The notes below the pieces were generated by a model. It was not told the DNA's origin and made no database searches. It was given only the letters and a program-made list of their open reading frames with translations. The translations under genes were made by a program, and so were the position numbers. A stretch of DNA of 18,420 bases from Bacteroidota bacterium (GTDB lineage: Bacteria > Bacteroidota > Bacteroidia > Flavobacteriales_F > PHOS-HE28). This document shows, in pieces, positions 1-7,077 of the stretch. How positions within the stretch are numbered: the stretch's first letter is position 1; every line of letters starts with the position of its first letter. Location of the stretch: NCBI GenBank assembly GCA_963169595.1, contig CAUJFM010000117.1:1-18420 (forward strand), read 5' to 3'.

Positions 1-1060
1 CGCTGCGCATGCCGTTGAAGTAGGCGAACGGAAGCGCCCCGAGGAAGACGAGCCGAGCCATGGGCACGTACTGTTCACCTGTTGGACCCAAGTAGATGTC
101 CAGGGCCAATTCGGCCAGCACCTCGAAGCCCAGCATGAGGGCGACCGAGGCGAGGAAGATGATCCGCGACATCCCCCGTATCCGTTGGGCCAGTCCGGCA
201 TGGTCGCCAGCAGCGAGCTGGGCCGAGGCCGCGGGCAGAAGCAACAGGGCCACGGGTGAGAACACCGCTGCCGCAATGTTGAGCAGGGTGGCGCCGAAAC
301 CGACCTCGCCGCTGATGCTCAGCCCGTGTGTGCGAAGCGCCACATAGCCCGGCACGGTGAGCAGTGCACCCAGGGCCACATCGCCGGGCACACGAGGGAG
401 TCCGTAGCGGAGCAGCTCCGCACCTTCCCGGCGGAAGCCACCTTCCGTATCGCCGAAGATGCCGGGCAGCACCGAGAGCAAGGCGGACAAGGCCCAGGCC
501 GCACCGGTGCTCCACAGCACCAGGCTCATGTCATCGAAGAGCACGAAGGCCGCACAGGGGGCCAGTGCCAGCACGGTGATCTGCAGTCCGTTGGCGATCA
601 CGGTGGCCCCGCGTCCGCGCAGGTAGCCGTAGGCCACGCCGTGCAACGCGATGCCCAGCGTCATCAGGCCGAGCGGGGCCACCAAGGAGGCCTTGTCGTA
701 GGAACCGAACAGGGTCCAGGCCAGCGGCCGGGCGAACAGGGCGCAAAGGCCCCACAGCCCTAGTCCCAGCGGAAGCACCCAGGCGAGGGCGCCGCGCAGG
801 TAGCGCCGGGCCACGGGTCCACTGGTGCTCATGGCGGTGTACCGGGTGAGGCCCACCATGGCGCCCAGCAGCACCATGGGGAACAGGAAGGCCACCGTGC
901 GCCTCACGATCACATAGAGGTCCAGGTCCTCCTTGCTCTGCAGCGCGGCCAGGCGGAAGGTGAGCACCATGCCCAGCAGGGCCAGCGCTTCGGTGAGGTA
1001 GGTGAGCACGCCGTCCCGCCCCTGGGGGGAACGCATCATGCTGAGGAACCTGCGCACCAT
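1..1060 (-). CDS. Oligosaccharide flippase (Wzx/MATE-like), 3' part beyond the window
   Basis: The minus strand is open from an ATG at 1060 to the left edge, giving 353 residues without a stop. The protein is strongly hydrophobic: it begins MVRRFLSMM and has a succession of membrane-length segments (for example around VAFLFPMVLLGAMVGL, ALAWVLPLGLGLWGLCALF and AAVFSPVALLLLPAASAQ) separated by short R/D-containing loops. That is the pattern of the polysaccharide-exporter/MATE superfamily, which flips lipid-linked sugars across the inner membrane for O-antigen, capsule or exopolysaccharide. The family usually has 400-500 residues and 12-14 helices, so the C-terminal part is missing only because the window ends. 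The start is supported by a -7-like element 5 nt upstream and by the intergenic palindrome beyond it. The gene diverges from the NfeD gene. The superfamily is fairly certain; the transported glycan cannot be read from sequence. A multidrug MATE exporter is less likely. Confidence 0.75.
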   Translation of the reverse strand, partial: MVRRFLSMMRSPQGRDGVLTYLTEALALLGMVLTFRLAALQSKEDLDLYVIVRRTVAFLFPMVLLGAMVGLTRYTAMSTSGPVARRYLRGALAWVLPLGLGLWGLCALFARPLAWTLFGSYDKASLVAPLGLMTLGIALHGVAYGYLRGRGATVIANGLQITVLALAPCAAFVLFDDMSLVLWSTGAAWALSALLSVLPGIFGDTEGGFRREGAELLRYGLPRVPGDVALGALLTVPGYVALRTHGLSISGEVGFGATLLNIAAAVFSPVALLLLPAASAQLAAGDHAGLAQRIRGMSRIIFLASVALMLGFEVLAELALDIYLGPTGEQYVPMARLVFLGALPFAYFNGMRS

Positions 1061-1065
1061 GGCCG

Positions 1066-1073
1066 CGAAAGTA
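1066..1073 (-). promoter_or_regulatory. Candidate -7 element of the flippase gene
   Basis: Read on the minus strand this is TACTTTCG, a 7/8 match to the Bacteroidota -7 consensus TAnnTTTG. Only 5 nt separate it from the flippase ATG, so transcription would begin at or next to the start codon. No convincing -33 TTTG was identified. Confidence 0.5.
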
Positions 1074-1075
1074 CC

Positions 1076-1091
1076 CGGTCGGGCCCGACCG
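1076..1091. repeat. 16-bp perfect palindrome between divergent genes
   Basis: CGGTCGGGCCCGACCG is its own reverse complement. It lies immediately upstream of the flippase -7 element, where a -33 region would fall, in the 107-bp spacer between divergent genes. It could be an operator or part of a hairpin. A chance GC-rich palindrome remains possible. Confidence 0.4.
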
Positions 1092-1149
1092 TTGCTCCGG
1101 GCCTTGGGCCGTTCATCCGGATCGCGCCTCGCGGCGAGAACCAGCCGTC

Positions 1150-1157
1150 TATCTTCG
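1150..1157 (+). promoter_or_regulatory. Candidate -7 element of the nfeD-SPFH pair
   Basis: TATCTTCG matches TAnnTTTG at 7 of 8 positions and lies 10 nt before the NfeD ATG. It would serve both NfeD and the SPFH gene, since no second promoter is evident between them. Confidence 0.45.
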
Positions 1158-1167
1158 GCTGCGAACA

Positions 1168-1629
1168 ATGGAACCAACGACCATGACCTTCTTCGAGTGG
1201 CACTGGTGGGCGGCCCTGGCCATCCTCCTCTTCATCGCCGAGATCTTCGTTCCCGGCTTCTTCCTGCTCTGCCTGGGCATCGGCTGCATCGGTGGCAGCC
1301 TGGTGGCGGCCATCGGATTGGGTGAAAGTGCCCAGTTGATCGCCTTCAGCGCCTTTTCGTTGCTGGCCTTCTTCACCATCCGTCCGTTGCTGATGAAGCG
1401 GATGTGGAAGGCCCCGGATGTGCGGACCAACGTGGACGCCCTGGTGGGCCAACGCGGCAAGGTGACCCAGGAGTTCGATCCCGCCCTGCGTTTGGGTCGT
1501 GTGGCCGCTGCCGGTGATGACTGGCGCGCCGAGTGCATCAACGACACCGCCCTCCGCATCGGCGACCTCATCGAAGTGGTGCGCGTGGAGAGCAATACCC
1601 TCATCGTGAAACCCGTCGACCGGAATTGA
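1168..1629 (+). CDS. NfeD family membrane protein
   Basis: The product is 153 residues. The N-terminal half is membrane-embedded: a first hydrophobic stretch around residues 12-30 (ALAILLFIAEIFVPGFFLL), a glycine-rich second one (LGIGCIGGSLVAAIGL) and a third near residues 55-75 ending in RPLLM. The C-terminal half (about 90-151, from NVDALVGQRGKV to LIVKPV) has the pattern of the soluble OB-fold NfeD domain. Short NfeD proteins of this kind are encoded next to SPFH/stomatin proteins and are thought to assist them in membrane microdomains. Here the SPFH gene starts 42 nt downstream on the same strand, the expected pairing. ATG 1168 gives MEPTTMTFFEW; a second in-frame ATG at 1183 is equally possible and would remove five residues. 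The short form lacks the ClpP-like protease domain of long NfeD proteins. Confidence 0.87.
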   Translation: MEPTTMTFFEWHWWAALAILLFIAEIFVPGFFLLCLGIGCIGGSLVAAIGLGESAQLIAFSAFSLLAFFTIRPLLMKRMWKAPDVRTNVDALVGQRGKVTQEFDPALRLGRVAAAGDDWRAECINDTALRIGDLIEVVRVESNTLIVKPVDRN

Positions 1630-1630
1630 T

Positions 1631-1671
1631 CCCGGTCCCCAACCTCCCCATCCCCAATCCCTCCCTACCCC
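1631..1671. other. C-rich intergenic tract (G-quadruplex motif on the minus strand)
   Basis: Almost the whole spacer between NfeD and the SPFH gene consists of short C runs. Runs of at least three C lie at 1631-1633, 1637-1640, 1646-1649, 1652-1655, 1659-1661, 1663-1665 and 1668-1671, separated by 1-6 nt. The minus strand therefore satisfies the G3+N1-7 quadruplex pattern, and the last run abuts the SPFH ATG at 1672. Function is unknown. Confidence 0.6.
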
Positions 1672-2670
1672 ATGACCGCAGGAACCATCGTACTCCTTCT
1701 TCTGGCCTTCTTCGTGGTGTTCATCATCGCGAAGGGCGTGCGCATCGTGCAACAAAGTGAAGCCATGGTGATCGAACGCCTGGGCCGCTATCGCACCACG
1801 CTGACCGCCGGCTTCAACGTCATCATCCCCATCTTCGACAAGCCCCGTGAGATCGTGTTCCGCTTCACGCGTGACCTGCCCGATGGCAACAAGTACGTGC
1901 AGTTCGTGAAGAAGGAGCGCATCGACCTCCGCGAGACCGTCTATGATTTCCCGCGCCAGAACGTGATCACGAAGGACAACGTGATGACCGAGATCAACGC
2001 GCTGCTCTACTTCCAGGTGATGGACCCGGTGAAGGCGATGTACGAGATCGAGAACCTTCCGCTGGCCATCGAGAAGCTCACGCAGACCACCCTGCGTAAC
2101 GTGATCGGCGAACTGGACCTGGACGAGACCCTCACCAGCCGTGACACCATCAACATGAAGCTGCGCACCATCCTCGATGAGGCCAGCAACAAGTGGGGTG
2201 TGAAGGTGAACCGCGTGGAACTGCAGGACATCAACCCGCCGCGTGACATCCGCGAGGCCATGGAGAAGCAGATGCGCGCCGAGCGTGACAAGCGCGCCCA
2301 GATCATCGATGCGGAGGGCAGCAAGCGTGCCGCCATCCTGCAGGCCGAAGGTGTGCGTGATGCCGCAGTGAGCCAAGCCGAGGGTGAGAAGGCGGCCCAG
2401 ATCCTGCGCGCCGAGGGTGAGGCCCAGAGCCGTATCCGCATCGCTCAGGGCGAGGCCGAGGCCATCAAGCTCGTCACCGCCGCCATCCAGGGCAGCAAGG
2501 CCGATCCGGCCAACTACCTCATCGCCATGAAGTACATCCAGGCCCTGGAGCAGATGGTGGCCGATGGCCAGGGCAACCGCACGGTGTTCATGCCCTACGA
2601 GGCCACCGGTGTGCTCAGCAGCTTGGGCGGCATCCGCGAGATGCTCGATGCGACCAAGGGCAAGGCCTGA
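1672..2670 (+). CDS. SPFH/stomatin-prohibitin family protein (QmcA/paraslipin-like)
   Basis: The 332-residue protein has one N-terminal membrane anchor (residues 3-20, TIVLLLLAFFVVFIIA), then an SPFH/band-7 domain from about residue 22 (VRIVQQSEAMVIERLGRY, with GFNVIIPIFDK near 47-57) to about 190 (VNRVELQDINPP). A long helical region follows at about 195-268 with repeated AEG/AQG triplets, typical of the coiled-coil oligomerisation part. The C-terminus (TGVLSSLGGIREMLD) resembles the conserved tail of bacterial paraslipins. Such proteins form large rings or cages on the membrane and organise microdomains; QmcA in E. coli is paired with an NfeD-like protein in the same way. The start is the first ATG after the C-rich spacer and gives a complete anchor. 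A strong terminator 20 nt after the stop closes the two-gene unit. The family assignment is very secure; the client proteins are unknown. Confidence 0.93.
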   Translation: MTAGTIVLLLLAFFVVFIIAKGVRIVQQSEAMVIERLGRYRTTLTAGFNVIIPIFDKPREIVFRFTRDLPDGNKYVQFVKKERIDLRETVYDFPRQNVITKDNVMTEINALLYFQVMDPVKAMYEIENLPLAIEKLTQTTLRNVIGELDLDETLTSRDTINMKLRTILDEASNKWGVKVNRVELQDINPPRDIREAMEKQMRAERDKRAQIIDAEGSKRAAILQAEGVRDAAVSQAEGEKAAQILRAEGEAQSRIRIAQGEAEAIKLVTAAIQGSKADPANYLIAMKYIQALEQMVADGQGNRTVFMPYEATGVLSSLGGIREMLDATKGKA

Positions 2671-2690
2671 TCCCCGATCCACCCGTGATG

Positions 2691-2722
2691 AGCGCCCCGG
2701 TCCCGCCAAGGACCGGGGCGCT
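2691..2722 (+). terminator. Terminator after the SPFH gene
   Basis: AGCGCCCCGGTCC (2691-2703) and its exact reverse complement (2710-2722) form a 13-bp stem with a 6-nt loop, followed by the pyrimidine-rich CTCCTGTTCTTCC. It lies 20 nt past the SPFH stop and before the next promoter. Confidence 0.85.
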
Positions 2723-2747
2723 CTCCTGTTCTTCCGGCCTTTCCCCC

Positions 2748-2755
2748 TATCTTTG
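2748..2755 (+). promoter_or_regulatory. -7 promoter element of the RNA helicase gene
   Basis: TATCTTTG is an exact match to TAnnTTTG, located just after the preceding terminator. It predicts a transcript start near 2760 and therefore a leader of more than 200 nt before the helicase ATG at 2975. Confidence 0.75.
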
Positions 2756-2974
2756 CACCGCTCCTTTCCACAGGAGCAGCCCCGAGCGCCCAGCTCCAAG
2801 ACCCTTCCTGGGAAGGAACGAGGTCCCACCGATGTCCAGGCGCCATCCCCAGCGGATCATTGCACGCCGGACCAGTTGAGGGGCTCCAGAACAACACCTG
2901 AACGGGTGTGCTCCAAGGTCAATGGCTTGGGTGCATCCACACATACCGCACCGGTACCAAGGTGCACGCATACC
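2756..2974 (+). promoter_or_regulatory. Long 5' leader of the RNA helicase mRNA
   Basis: This 219-nt stretch carries no recognisable gene. It can form several small hairpins: CTCCT/AGGAG (2761-2765 with 2772-2776), CCTTC/GAAGG (2803-2807 with 2812-2816) and ACACC/GGTGT (2894-2898 with 2905-2909). A 15-codon ORF at 2832-2879 encodes the basic peptide MSRRHPQRIIARRTS. Long structured leaders are common on cold-induced DEAD-box helicase mRNAs, so post-transcriptional or temperature-responsive control is a reasonable guess. No known riboswitch class is recognised. Confidence 0.4.
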
Positions 2975-4606
2975 ATGGAACGTACCACGTTCAACGACCT
3001 CGGGCTGATCGAGCCCATCCTCAAGGCCCTTCAGGAAGAAGGCTACACCCATCCCACCCCCATCCAGGCCCAGGCGATCCCGCACCTGATCAAGGGACGC
3101 GACCTGCTGGGTTGCGCACAGACCGGCACCGGCAAGACGGCCGCCTTCGCCATCCCCATCCTGCAGGAAATGCACGAGCGCGGCATCGGCGCACAGGGCG
3201 GCAAGCGCCCCATCAAGGTGCTCATCCTCACCCCCACCCGCGAGCTGGCCATCCAGATCGGCGAGAGCTTCGCCGCCTACGGCCGCCACCTGAAACTGCG
3301 GCACACCGTGATCTTCGGCGGTGTGGGCCAGAAGCCGCAGACCGACGCGCTGCAACGCGGCGTGGACACCGTCATCGCCACCCCGGGCCGCCTGCTCGAC
3401 CTCATGGGCCAGGGCTATGTGCACCTGAACGACCTTGACATCTTCGTGCTGGACGAGGCCGACCGCATGCTCGACATGGGCTTCATCCATGACGTGAAGA
3501 AGGTGATCGCCAAGCTGCCGCAGAAGCGCCAGACGCTCTTCTTCAGCGCCACCATGCCGCCCGAGATCGCCAAGCTGGCCAACAGCATCCTTACCGAGCC
3601 GGTGAAGGTGGAAGTGGCGCCGGTGAGCAGCACGGCCGATACCATCGATCAGCACATGTTCTTCGTGGACCGCACGGACAAGAACAAGCTGCTGCTGCAC
3701 CTGCTGCAGGGTGATGCCATCCGCGAGGCCCTCATCTTCACCCGCACCAAGCACGGCGCCAACAAGGTGGCCAAGGTGCTCACCCAGGCCGGCATCGGTG
3801 CCGAGGCGATCCACGGCAACAAGAGCCAGACGGCCCGCCAGAACGCGCTGAAGAACTTCAAGGAAGGCAAGATCCGCGCGCTGGTCGCCACCGATATCGC
3901 CGCACGTGGCATCGACATTGACGGCCTCACGCACGTGATCAACTTCGATATTCCGAACATCCCCGAGACCTACGTGCACCGCATCGGCCGCACGGGTCGT
4001 GCCGGCGCATCGGGCAAGGCCCTCAGCTTCTGCGATCACGAGGAGAAGGCCTTCCTGCGCGACATCACCCGTCTCATCAAGCGCGACATCCCGGTCGTCA
4101 CCGATCATCCGTACGTGATGGTGGGCGGTCCGAAGAAGGCCGAACCCGAGGTGCGCGAACCCCGCCAGCCGCGCGGACCCGGTCGTGGCCAGCGCCCGCA
4201 ACGCAACGAGCAACCGCGTGAGCAGCGTTCACAAGGCCAGCAACGCGAGCAGCGTCCCCGTCAGGAGGAGCGCCGCTCGGCAGCACCCGCCGGAGCTCCC
4301 CAAGGCGAAGGACGTTCACGGTCGAACCGCCGCAAGCGCAGCCGCAGACCGGGTCAGGGATCCGGTGAGGGCCGCACGAGCACGGGCCAGGAACAGCGTC
4401 AGGCACCGCGCCCGGCACAGGCCACCGATCGTGGCCAGCAGCCCCGCCAGCCCCGCGAAGGACGTCCCGCCCAGCAGCGCCCCGGCAGCCCGGACTACGC
4501 GAAGATGACCCAGGAGCTGTTCGCCGATGCGGAACGCGAAAAGGCGATATCCAAGGACAAGGAGAAGCCGTCCAAGTCGCTGCTCGGCCGCCTTTTCGGC
4601 CGGTAG
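2975..4606 (+). CDS. rhlE: DEAD-box ATP-dependent RNA helicase, RhlE type
   Basis: The 543-residue protein shows the complete DEAD-box series: Q motif region (F6, PTPIQ 27-31), motif I AQTGTGKT 48-55, Ia PTREL 87-91, TPGR 136-139, motif II DEAD 160-163, III SAT 191-193, V ATDIAARGID 305-314 and VI HRIGRTGR 335-342. The segment around DEADRMLDMGFIHDVKKV matches the RhlE subgroup, which remodels RNA in ribosome assembly and decay. After about residue 385 comes a roughly 120-residue low-complexity tail rich in R, Q, P, G and E, then a more ordered end (SPDYAKMTQELFADAER to KSLLGRLFGR). Disordered basic tails bind RNA and can promote condensation. The ATG at 2975 gives the standard N-terminus; the frame is open further upstream, but that part is unrelated to the family and overlaps the preceding gene and terminator. 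The protein is probably cytoplasmic. A long leader suggests regulated expression. Confidence 0.95.
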   Translation: MERTTFNDLGLIEPILKALQEEGYTHPTPIQAQAIPHLIKGRDLLGCAQTGTGKTAAFAIPILQEMHERGIGAQGGKRPIKVLILTPTRELAIQIGESFAAYGRHLKLRHTVIFGGVGQKPQTDALQRGVDTVIATPGRLLDLMGQGYVHLNDLDIFVLDEADRMLDMGFIHDVKKVIAKLPQKRQTLFFSATMPPEIAKLANSILTEPVKVEVAPVSSTADTIDQHMFFVDRTDKNKLLLHLLQGDAIREALIFTRTKHGANKVAKVLTQAGIGAEAIHGNKSQTARQNALKNFKEGKIRALVATDIAARGIDIDGLTHVINFDIPNIPETYVHRIGRTGRAGASGKALSFCDHEEKAFLRDITRLIKRDIPVVTDHPYVMVGGPKKAEPEVREPRQPRGPGRGQRPQRNEQPREQRSQGQQREQRPRQEERRSAAPAGAPQGEGRSRSNRRKRSRRPGQGSGEGRTSTGQEQRQAPRPAQATDRGQQPRQPREGRPAQQRPGSPDYAKMTQELFADAEREKAISKDKEKPSKSLLGRLFGR

Positions 4607-4623
4607 ACCTAAGACCACTGAAC

Positions 4624-4654
4624 GAAGAAAGCCGGGATATTCCCGGCTTTCTTC
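4624..4654. terminator. Bidirectional terminator between convergent genes
   Basis: GAAGAAAGCCGGGA (4624-4637) and its exact reverse complement (4641-4654) form a 14-bp stem closed by TAT. The A-rich left side and T-rich right side let it work on both strands. It separates the helicase (stop at 4606) from the hydroxylase gene on the other strand (stop at 4674). Confidence 0.9.
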
Positions 4655-4673
4655 ATTTGGTCCTGTACGAAGG

Positions 4674-5663
4674 TCAGGCCCGTTGGGCCACCTGTTCCGG
4701 CACCACCTTGCCGAACTGGCCGCTCGCCTTCAATTCCTCCTGCAACTGTTGGCTGGTCTTGCTGCTGCCATCATGGCTCCAGCCCGGAGGGCCGAAGATG
4801 TACATCAGCTTGGCCTTGAGCGTCGGTGCCCGCTTCACATCACGCCAGATCTCCTGGAACTCGAACAGGTTGTGGGTGATGGGGTTGTTGGTCCCCGGGT
4901 CGTGGCTGATGCCGAACTTGGGCACAATGCCCTTGATCGGTTCCTGCCAGGTGCCGTACATGCGGTCCCAGAAGGTGAAAATGCCACCGTGGTTCCGGTC
5001 CAGGTACTCCGTGTTGCAGCTGTGGTGCACCACATGCACGTGGCTGGAATTGAAGATGTTCTCCAGCCAGCCATAGGAGGGCACCAACTGTGAGTGCAAC
5101 GTGAACTGGTAGAACGCGTTGATGATGAGGCACGTGGCGATCATGATCGGTTCGAACCCGAGCAGCGGCATCCACAACCAGTAGATCGGCTTCACCAGGG
5201 TGATGAACCAACCATTGCGGATGCTGATGGTCAGGTTGTACATCTTTCCGCTGTGGTGCGGGAGGTGGGCCGCCCAAAGCAAGCGTACGTTGTGGGCCAG
5301 CCGGTGATGCCAGTAGAAGTTATGGTCGTCGGCGATGGCGCAGATGAGCCATACATACCAGGCGAAACCCAGGCTGGAGTAGCCCAGGTAATGCTCGCGG
5401 AAAGGTTCGGCCCAGGCGAACAGGAACATGTAGAGCGTGATCTCGAACACGTTGGTCACCACACGGATGATGGTGGCACCAACGCCGATGACGAAACCGG
5501 AGAAGCTCTCCTTCAGGTCGAACAGGTGCTTGGCGTTCAGGTACTCCAGGACGATGAGCACCAGGAATACCGGGTAGACGTACTTGATACCAATGCCTTC
5601 AATGGCCAGCTCTGGCAATTGGGCCTTCATATCGAGCCAGGCTTGGATGGGGTTGAAGCTCAT
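4674..5663 (-). CDS. Sterol desaturase/fatty acid hydroxylase superfamily protein
   Basis: The 329-residue protein is an integral membrane di-iron enzyme by its histidine clusters: DHNFYWHHRLAH at 113-124, HLPHHS at 133-138 and HVHVVHH at 208-214, with another histidine-containing segment near H254. Membrane-length hydrophobic segments surround them (about 28-42, 56-84, 98-112, 150-182). This superfamily uses O2 and a bound di-iron centre to hydroxylate or desaturate lipid substrates; bacterial members act on fatty acids, hopanoids, carotenoids or alkylglycerols, and the substrate here cannot be inferred. The ATG at 5663 is chosen because the sequence upstream in this frame is unrelated to the family and antisense to the divergent phosphatase gene. 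The gene shares a 93-bp divergent promoter region with the phosphatase and ends at a bidirectional terminator. Confidence 0.9.
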   Translation of the reverse strand: MSFNPIQAWLDMKAQLPELAIEGIGIKYVYPVFLVLIVLEYLNAKHLFDLKESFSGFVIGVGATIIRVVTNVFEITLYMFLFAWAEPFREHYLGYSSLGFAWYVWLICAIADDHNFYWHHRLAHNVRLLWAAHLPHHSGKMYNLTISIRNGWFITLVKPIYWLWMPLLGFEPIMIATCLIINAFYQFTLHSQLVPSYGWLENIFNSSHVHVVHHSCNTEYLDRNHGGIFTFWDRMYGTWQEPIKGIVPKFGISHDPGTNNPITHNLFEFQEIWRDVKRAPTLKAKLMYIFGPPGWSHDGSSKTSQQLQEELKASGQFGKVVPEQVAQRA

Positions 5664-5696
5664 TCGGATGGAAGCGGTTGGACGGGATGTGAGCCG

Positions 5697-5704
5697 CGAA
5701 AATA
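5697..5704 (-). promoter_or_regulatory. Candidate -7 element of the hydroxylase gene
   Basis: On the minus strand this reads TATTTTCG, 7 of 8 matching TAnnTTTG, 33 nt upstream of the hydroxylase ATG. This would give a conventional short leader. Confidence 0.45.
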
Positions 5705-5744
5705 CCCACTGCGGCGCAAGCCTCGTGGAACCTTCCGAGCTGAC

Positions 5745-5752
5745 CATCTTTG
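5745..5752 (+). promoter_or_regulatory. Candidate -7 element of the PhoD-like phosphatase gene
   Basis: CATCTTTG matches TAnnTTTG at 7 of 8 positions and is followed by TGGC and the ATG, a spacing of exactly 4 nt. The same geometry recurs at several other genes in the window and predicts a leaderless or nearly leaderless mRNA. Confidence 0.45.
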
Positions 5753-5756
5753 TGGC

Positions 5757-7070
5757 ATGGTCCGAGCGCTTGTTCTTCCCCTCCTGCTTTCCAGCACGGC
5801 CGTATGGGCCCAGCCCGTCATCAACGGCCCCATGCCTGGCCACAGCGACCTGCTCGAGGCCACCATCTGGATGCAATGCAAGGAGCCCTGCAACGCACTG
5901 ATCGAGTATTGGGCCATTGACCGGCCGGACAGCATCCTTCGCACCCCCGAGCAGCACTCCGATCCCGCCAAGGCCAACGCCATGGACTTCGTGATGGCGC
6001 CGGTGGTGCCGGGGACCACCTACGGCTACCGACCCGTGGTGAACGGCAAGGCGGTGGACCTGGGCCAGCCCCTCACCTTCCGTACCCAGCCCCTCTGGCG
6101 TCACCGCACCGAACCGCCGGCTTTCACCCTCGCCCTGGGCAGCTGCACCTACATCAACGAACCGGCCTACGATCGCCCGGGCAAGCCCTATGGCGGCGAC
6201 CTGGGCATTTTTAACGCCATCGCCGACCAGAAGCCCGACCTCATGCTCTGGCTGGGGGATAACATTTACCTGCGTGAGCCGGATTGGGGCAGCCGCAGTG
6301 GTTTCCTGCACCGCTACACGCACACCCGGTCCGCGCCCGAGCTCCAGCGCCTGCTCCGGAGCACTCATCACTATGCCATCTGGGACGACCACGACTTCGG
6401 TCCCAACGATGCCGATGGCAGCTTCGTGAACGGTCCGGTGGCTCGGGAAATGTTCGACCTGTTCTGGCCGAACCCCACCTGCGGGGTGCCCGGTGTGCCG
6501 GGTATCACCACCCAGGTGAACCACCTCGATGTGGACCTCTTTCTCCTGGACAATCGGTCGTTCCGCGTGCCGGGTGAGGTGCGCACCGATAGCGCGGCCA
6601 TGCTGGGTGGGGCCCAGCTGGACTGGCTGATCCGTGCCCTGAAGGCCAGCCGTGCTCCGTTCAAGCTGGTGGCCGTGGGCAGCCAGGTGCTCAACCCCGC
6701 CGCCGTGTTCGAGAACTACGCCACCATGGCCAGCGAGCGCGATGAACTGTTGCGCCGCATCGAGGTGGAAGGCATCCGCGGCGTGGTCTTCCTCACCGGT
6801 GATCGGCACTTCACCGAGCTGAGCGTGATGGAACTGAAGGATGGCCGCAAGCTCTACGACCTCACCGTTTCACCGCTGACCAGCGGGGCCTATTCCCCCA
6901 AGGAGGAGAACGCCCTGCGGGTGGGAGGCACGCTGGTGGAACAGCGCAATTTCGCCACCCTCTCCTTTTCCGGTCCCCTGAAGGAGCGCGTCATGACCAT
7001 CCGGTGCTTCGATGCCACGGGGAAGCTGTTGTGGGAGCGGGAGATCGCTCGGGAGAAGAACCCGAAATGA
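5757..7070 (+). CDS. Exported PhoD-like alkaline phosphatase/phosphodiesterase
   Basis: The 437-residue product starts with a Sec-type signal peptide (MVRALVLPLLLSSTAVWAQP, probable cleavage after AWA-like residues near 18), so it is exported. A fibronectin-like N-terminal part (about 20-110; ATIWMQC, TTYGYRPVVNG) precedes a metallophosphatase domain with GSC at 128-130, GDN at 167-169, WDDHDFGPND at 209-218 and TGDRHF at 347-352, all hallmarks of the PhoD family. PhoD enzymes are Ca/Fe-dependent phosphatases that release phosphate from mono- and diesters outside the cytoplasm. The ATG at 5757 is the only one giving a signal peptide; the open frame continues upstream but only as antisense of the hydroxylase. 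The stop lies 7 nt from the end of the convergent nitroreductase gene, with no terminator visible. Classical PhoD uses a Tat signal; a twin-arginine is absent here. Exact substrate unknown. Confidence 0.88.
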   Translation: MVRALVLPLLLSSTAVWAQPVINGPMPGHSDLLEATIWMQCKEPCNALIEYWAIDRPDSILRTPEQHSDPAKANAMDFVMAPVVPGTTYGYRPVVNGKAVDLGQPLTFRTQPLWRHRTEPPAFTLALGSCTYINEPAYDRPGKPYGGDLGIFNAIADQKPDLMLWLGDNIYLREPDWGSRSGFLHRYTHTRSAPELQRLLRSTHHYAIWDDHDFGPNDADGSFVNGPVAREMFDLFWPNPTCGVPGVPGITTQVNHLDVDLFLLDNRSFRVPGEVRTDSAAMLGGAQLDWLIRALKASRAPFKLVAVGSQVLNPAAVFENYATMASERDELLRRIEVEGIRGVVFLTGDRHFTELSVMELKDGRKLYDLTVSPLTSGAYSPKEENALRVGGTLVEQRNFATLSFSGPLKERVMTIRCFDATGKLLWEREIAREKNPK

Positions 7071-7077
7071 CCGGCGC

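Noticed and set aside
1036..2829. Long minus-strand open frame opposite NfeD and the SPFH gene
   Set aside because: It is the mirror of two well-supported genes, has a histidine- and glycine-rich composition typical of antisense frames in GC-rich DNA, and shows no family resemblance.
2564..2974. Upstream start for the RNA helicase
   Set aside because: The extension would overlap the end of the SPFH gene, cross a strong terminator and a promoter, and has no similarity to the family.
2747..4213. Long minus-strand open frame opposite the RNA helicase
   Set aside because: Antisense shadow of a complete DEAD-box gene; composition is atypical and it crosses the helicase promoter.
5094..5756. Upstream start for the PhoD-like phosphatase
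   Set aside because: The extra 221 residues are antisense to the hydroxylase gene and would bury the signal peptide.
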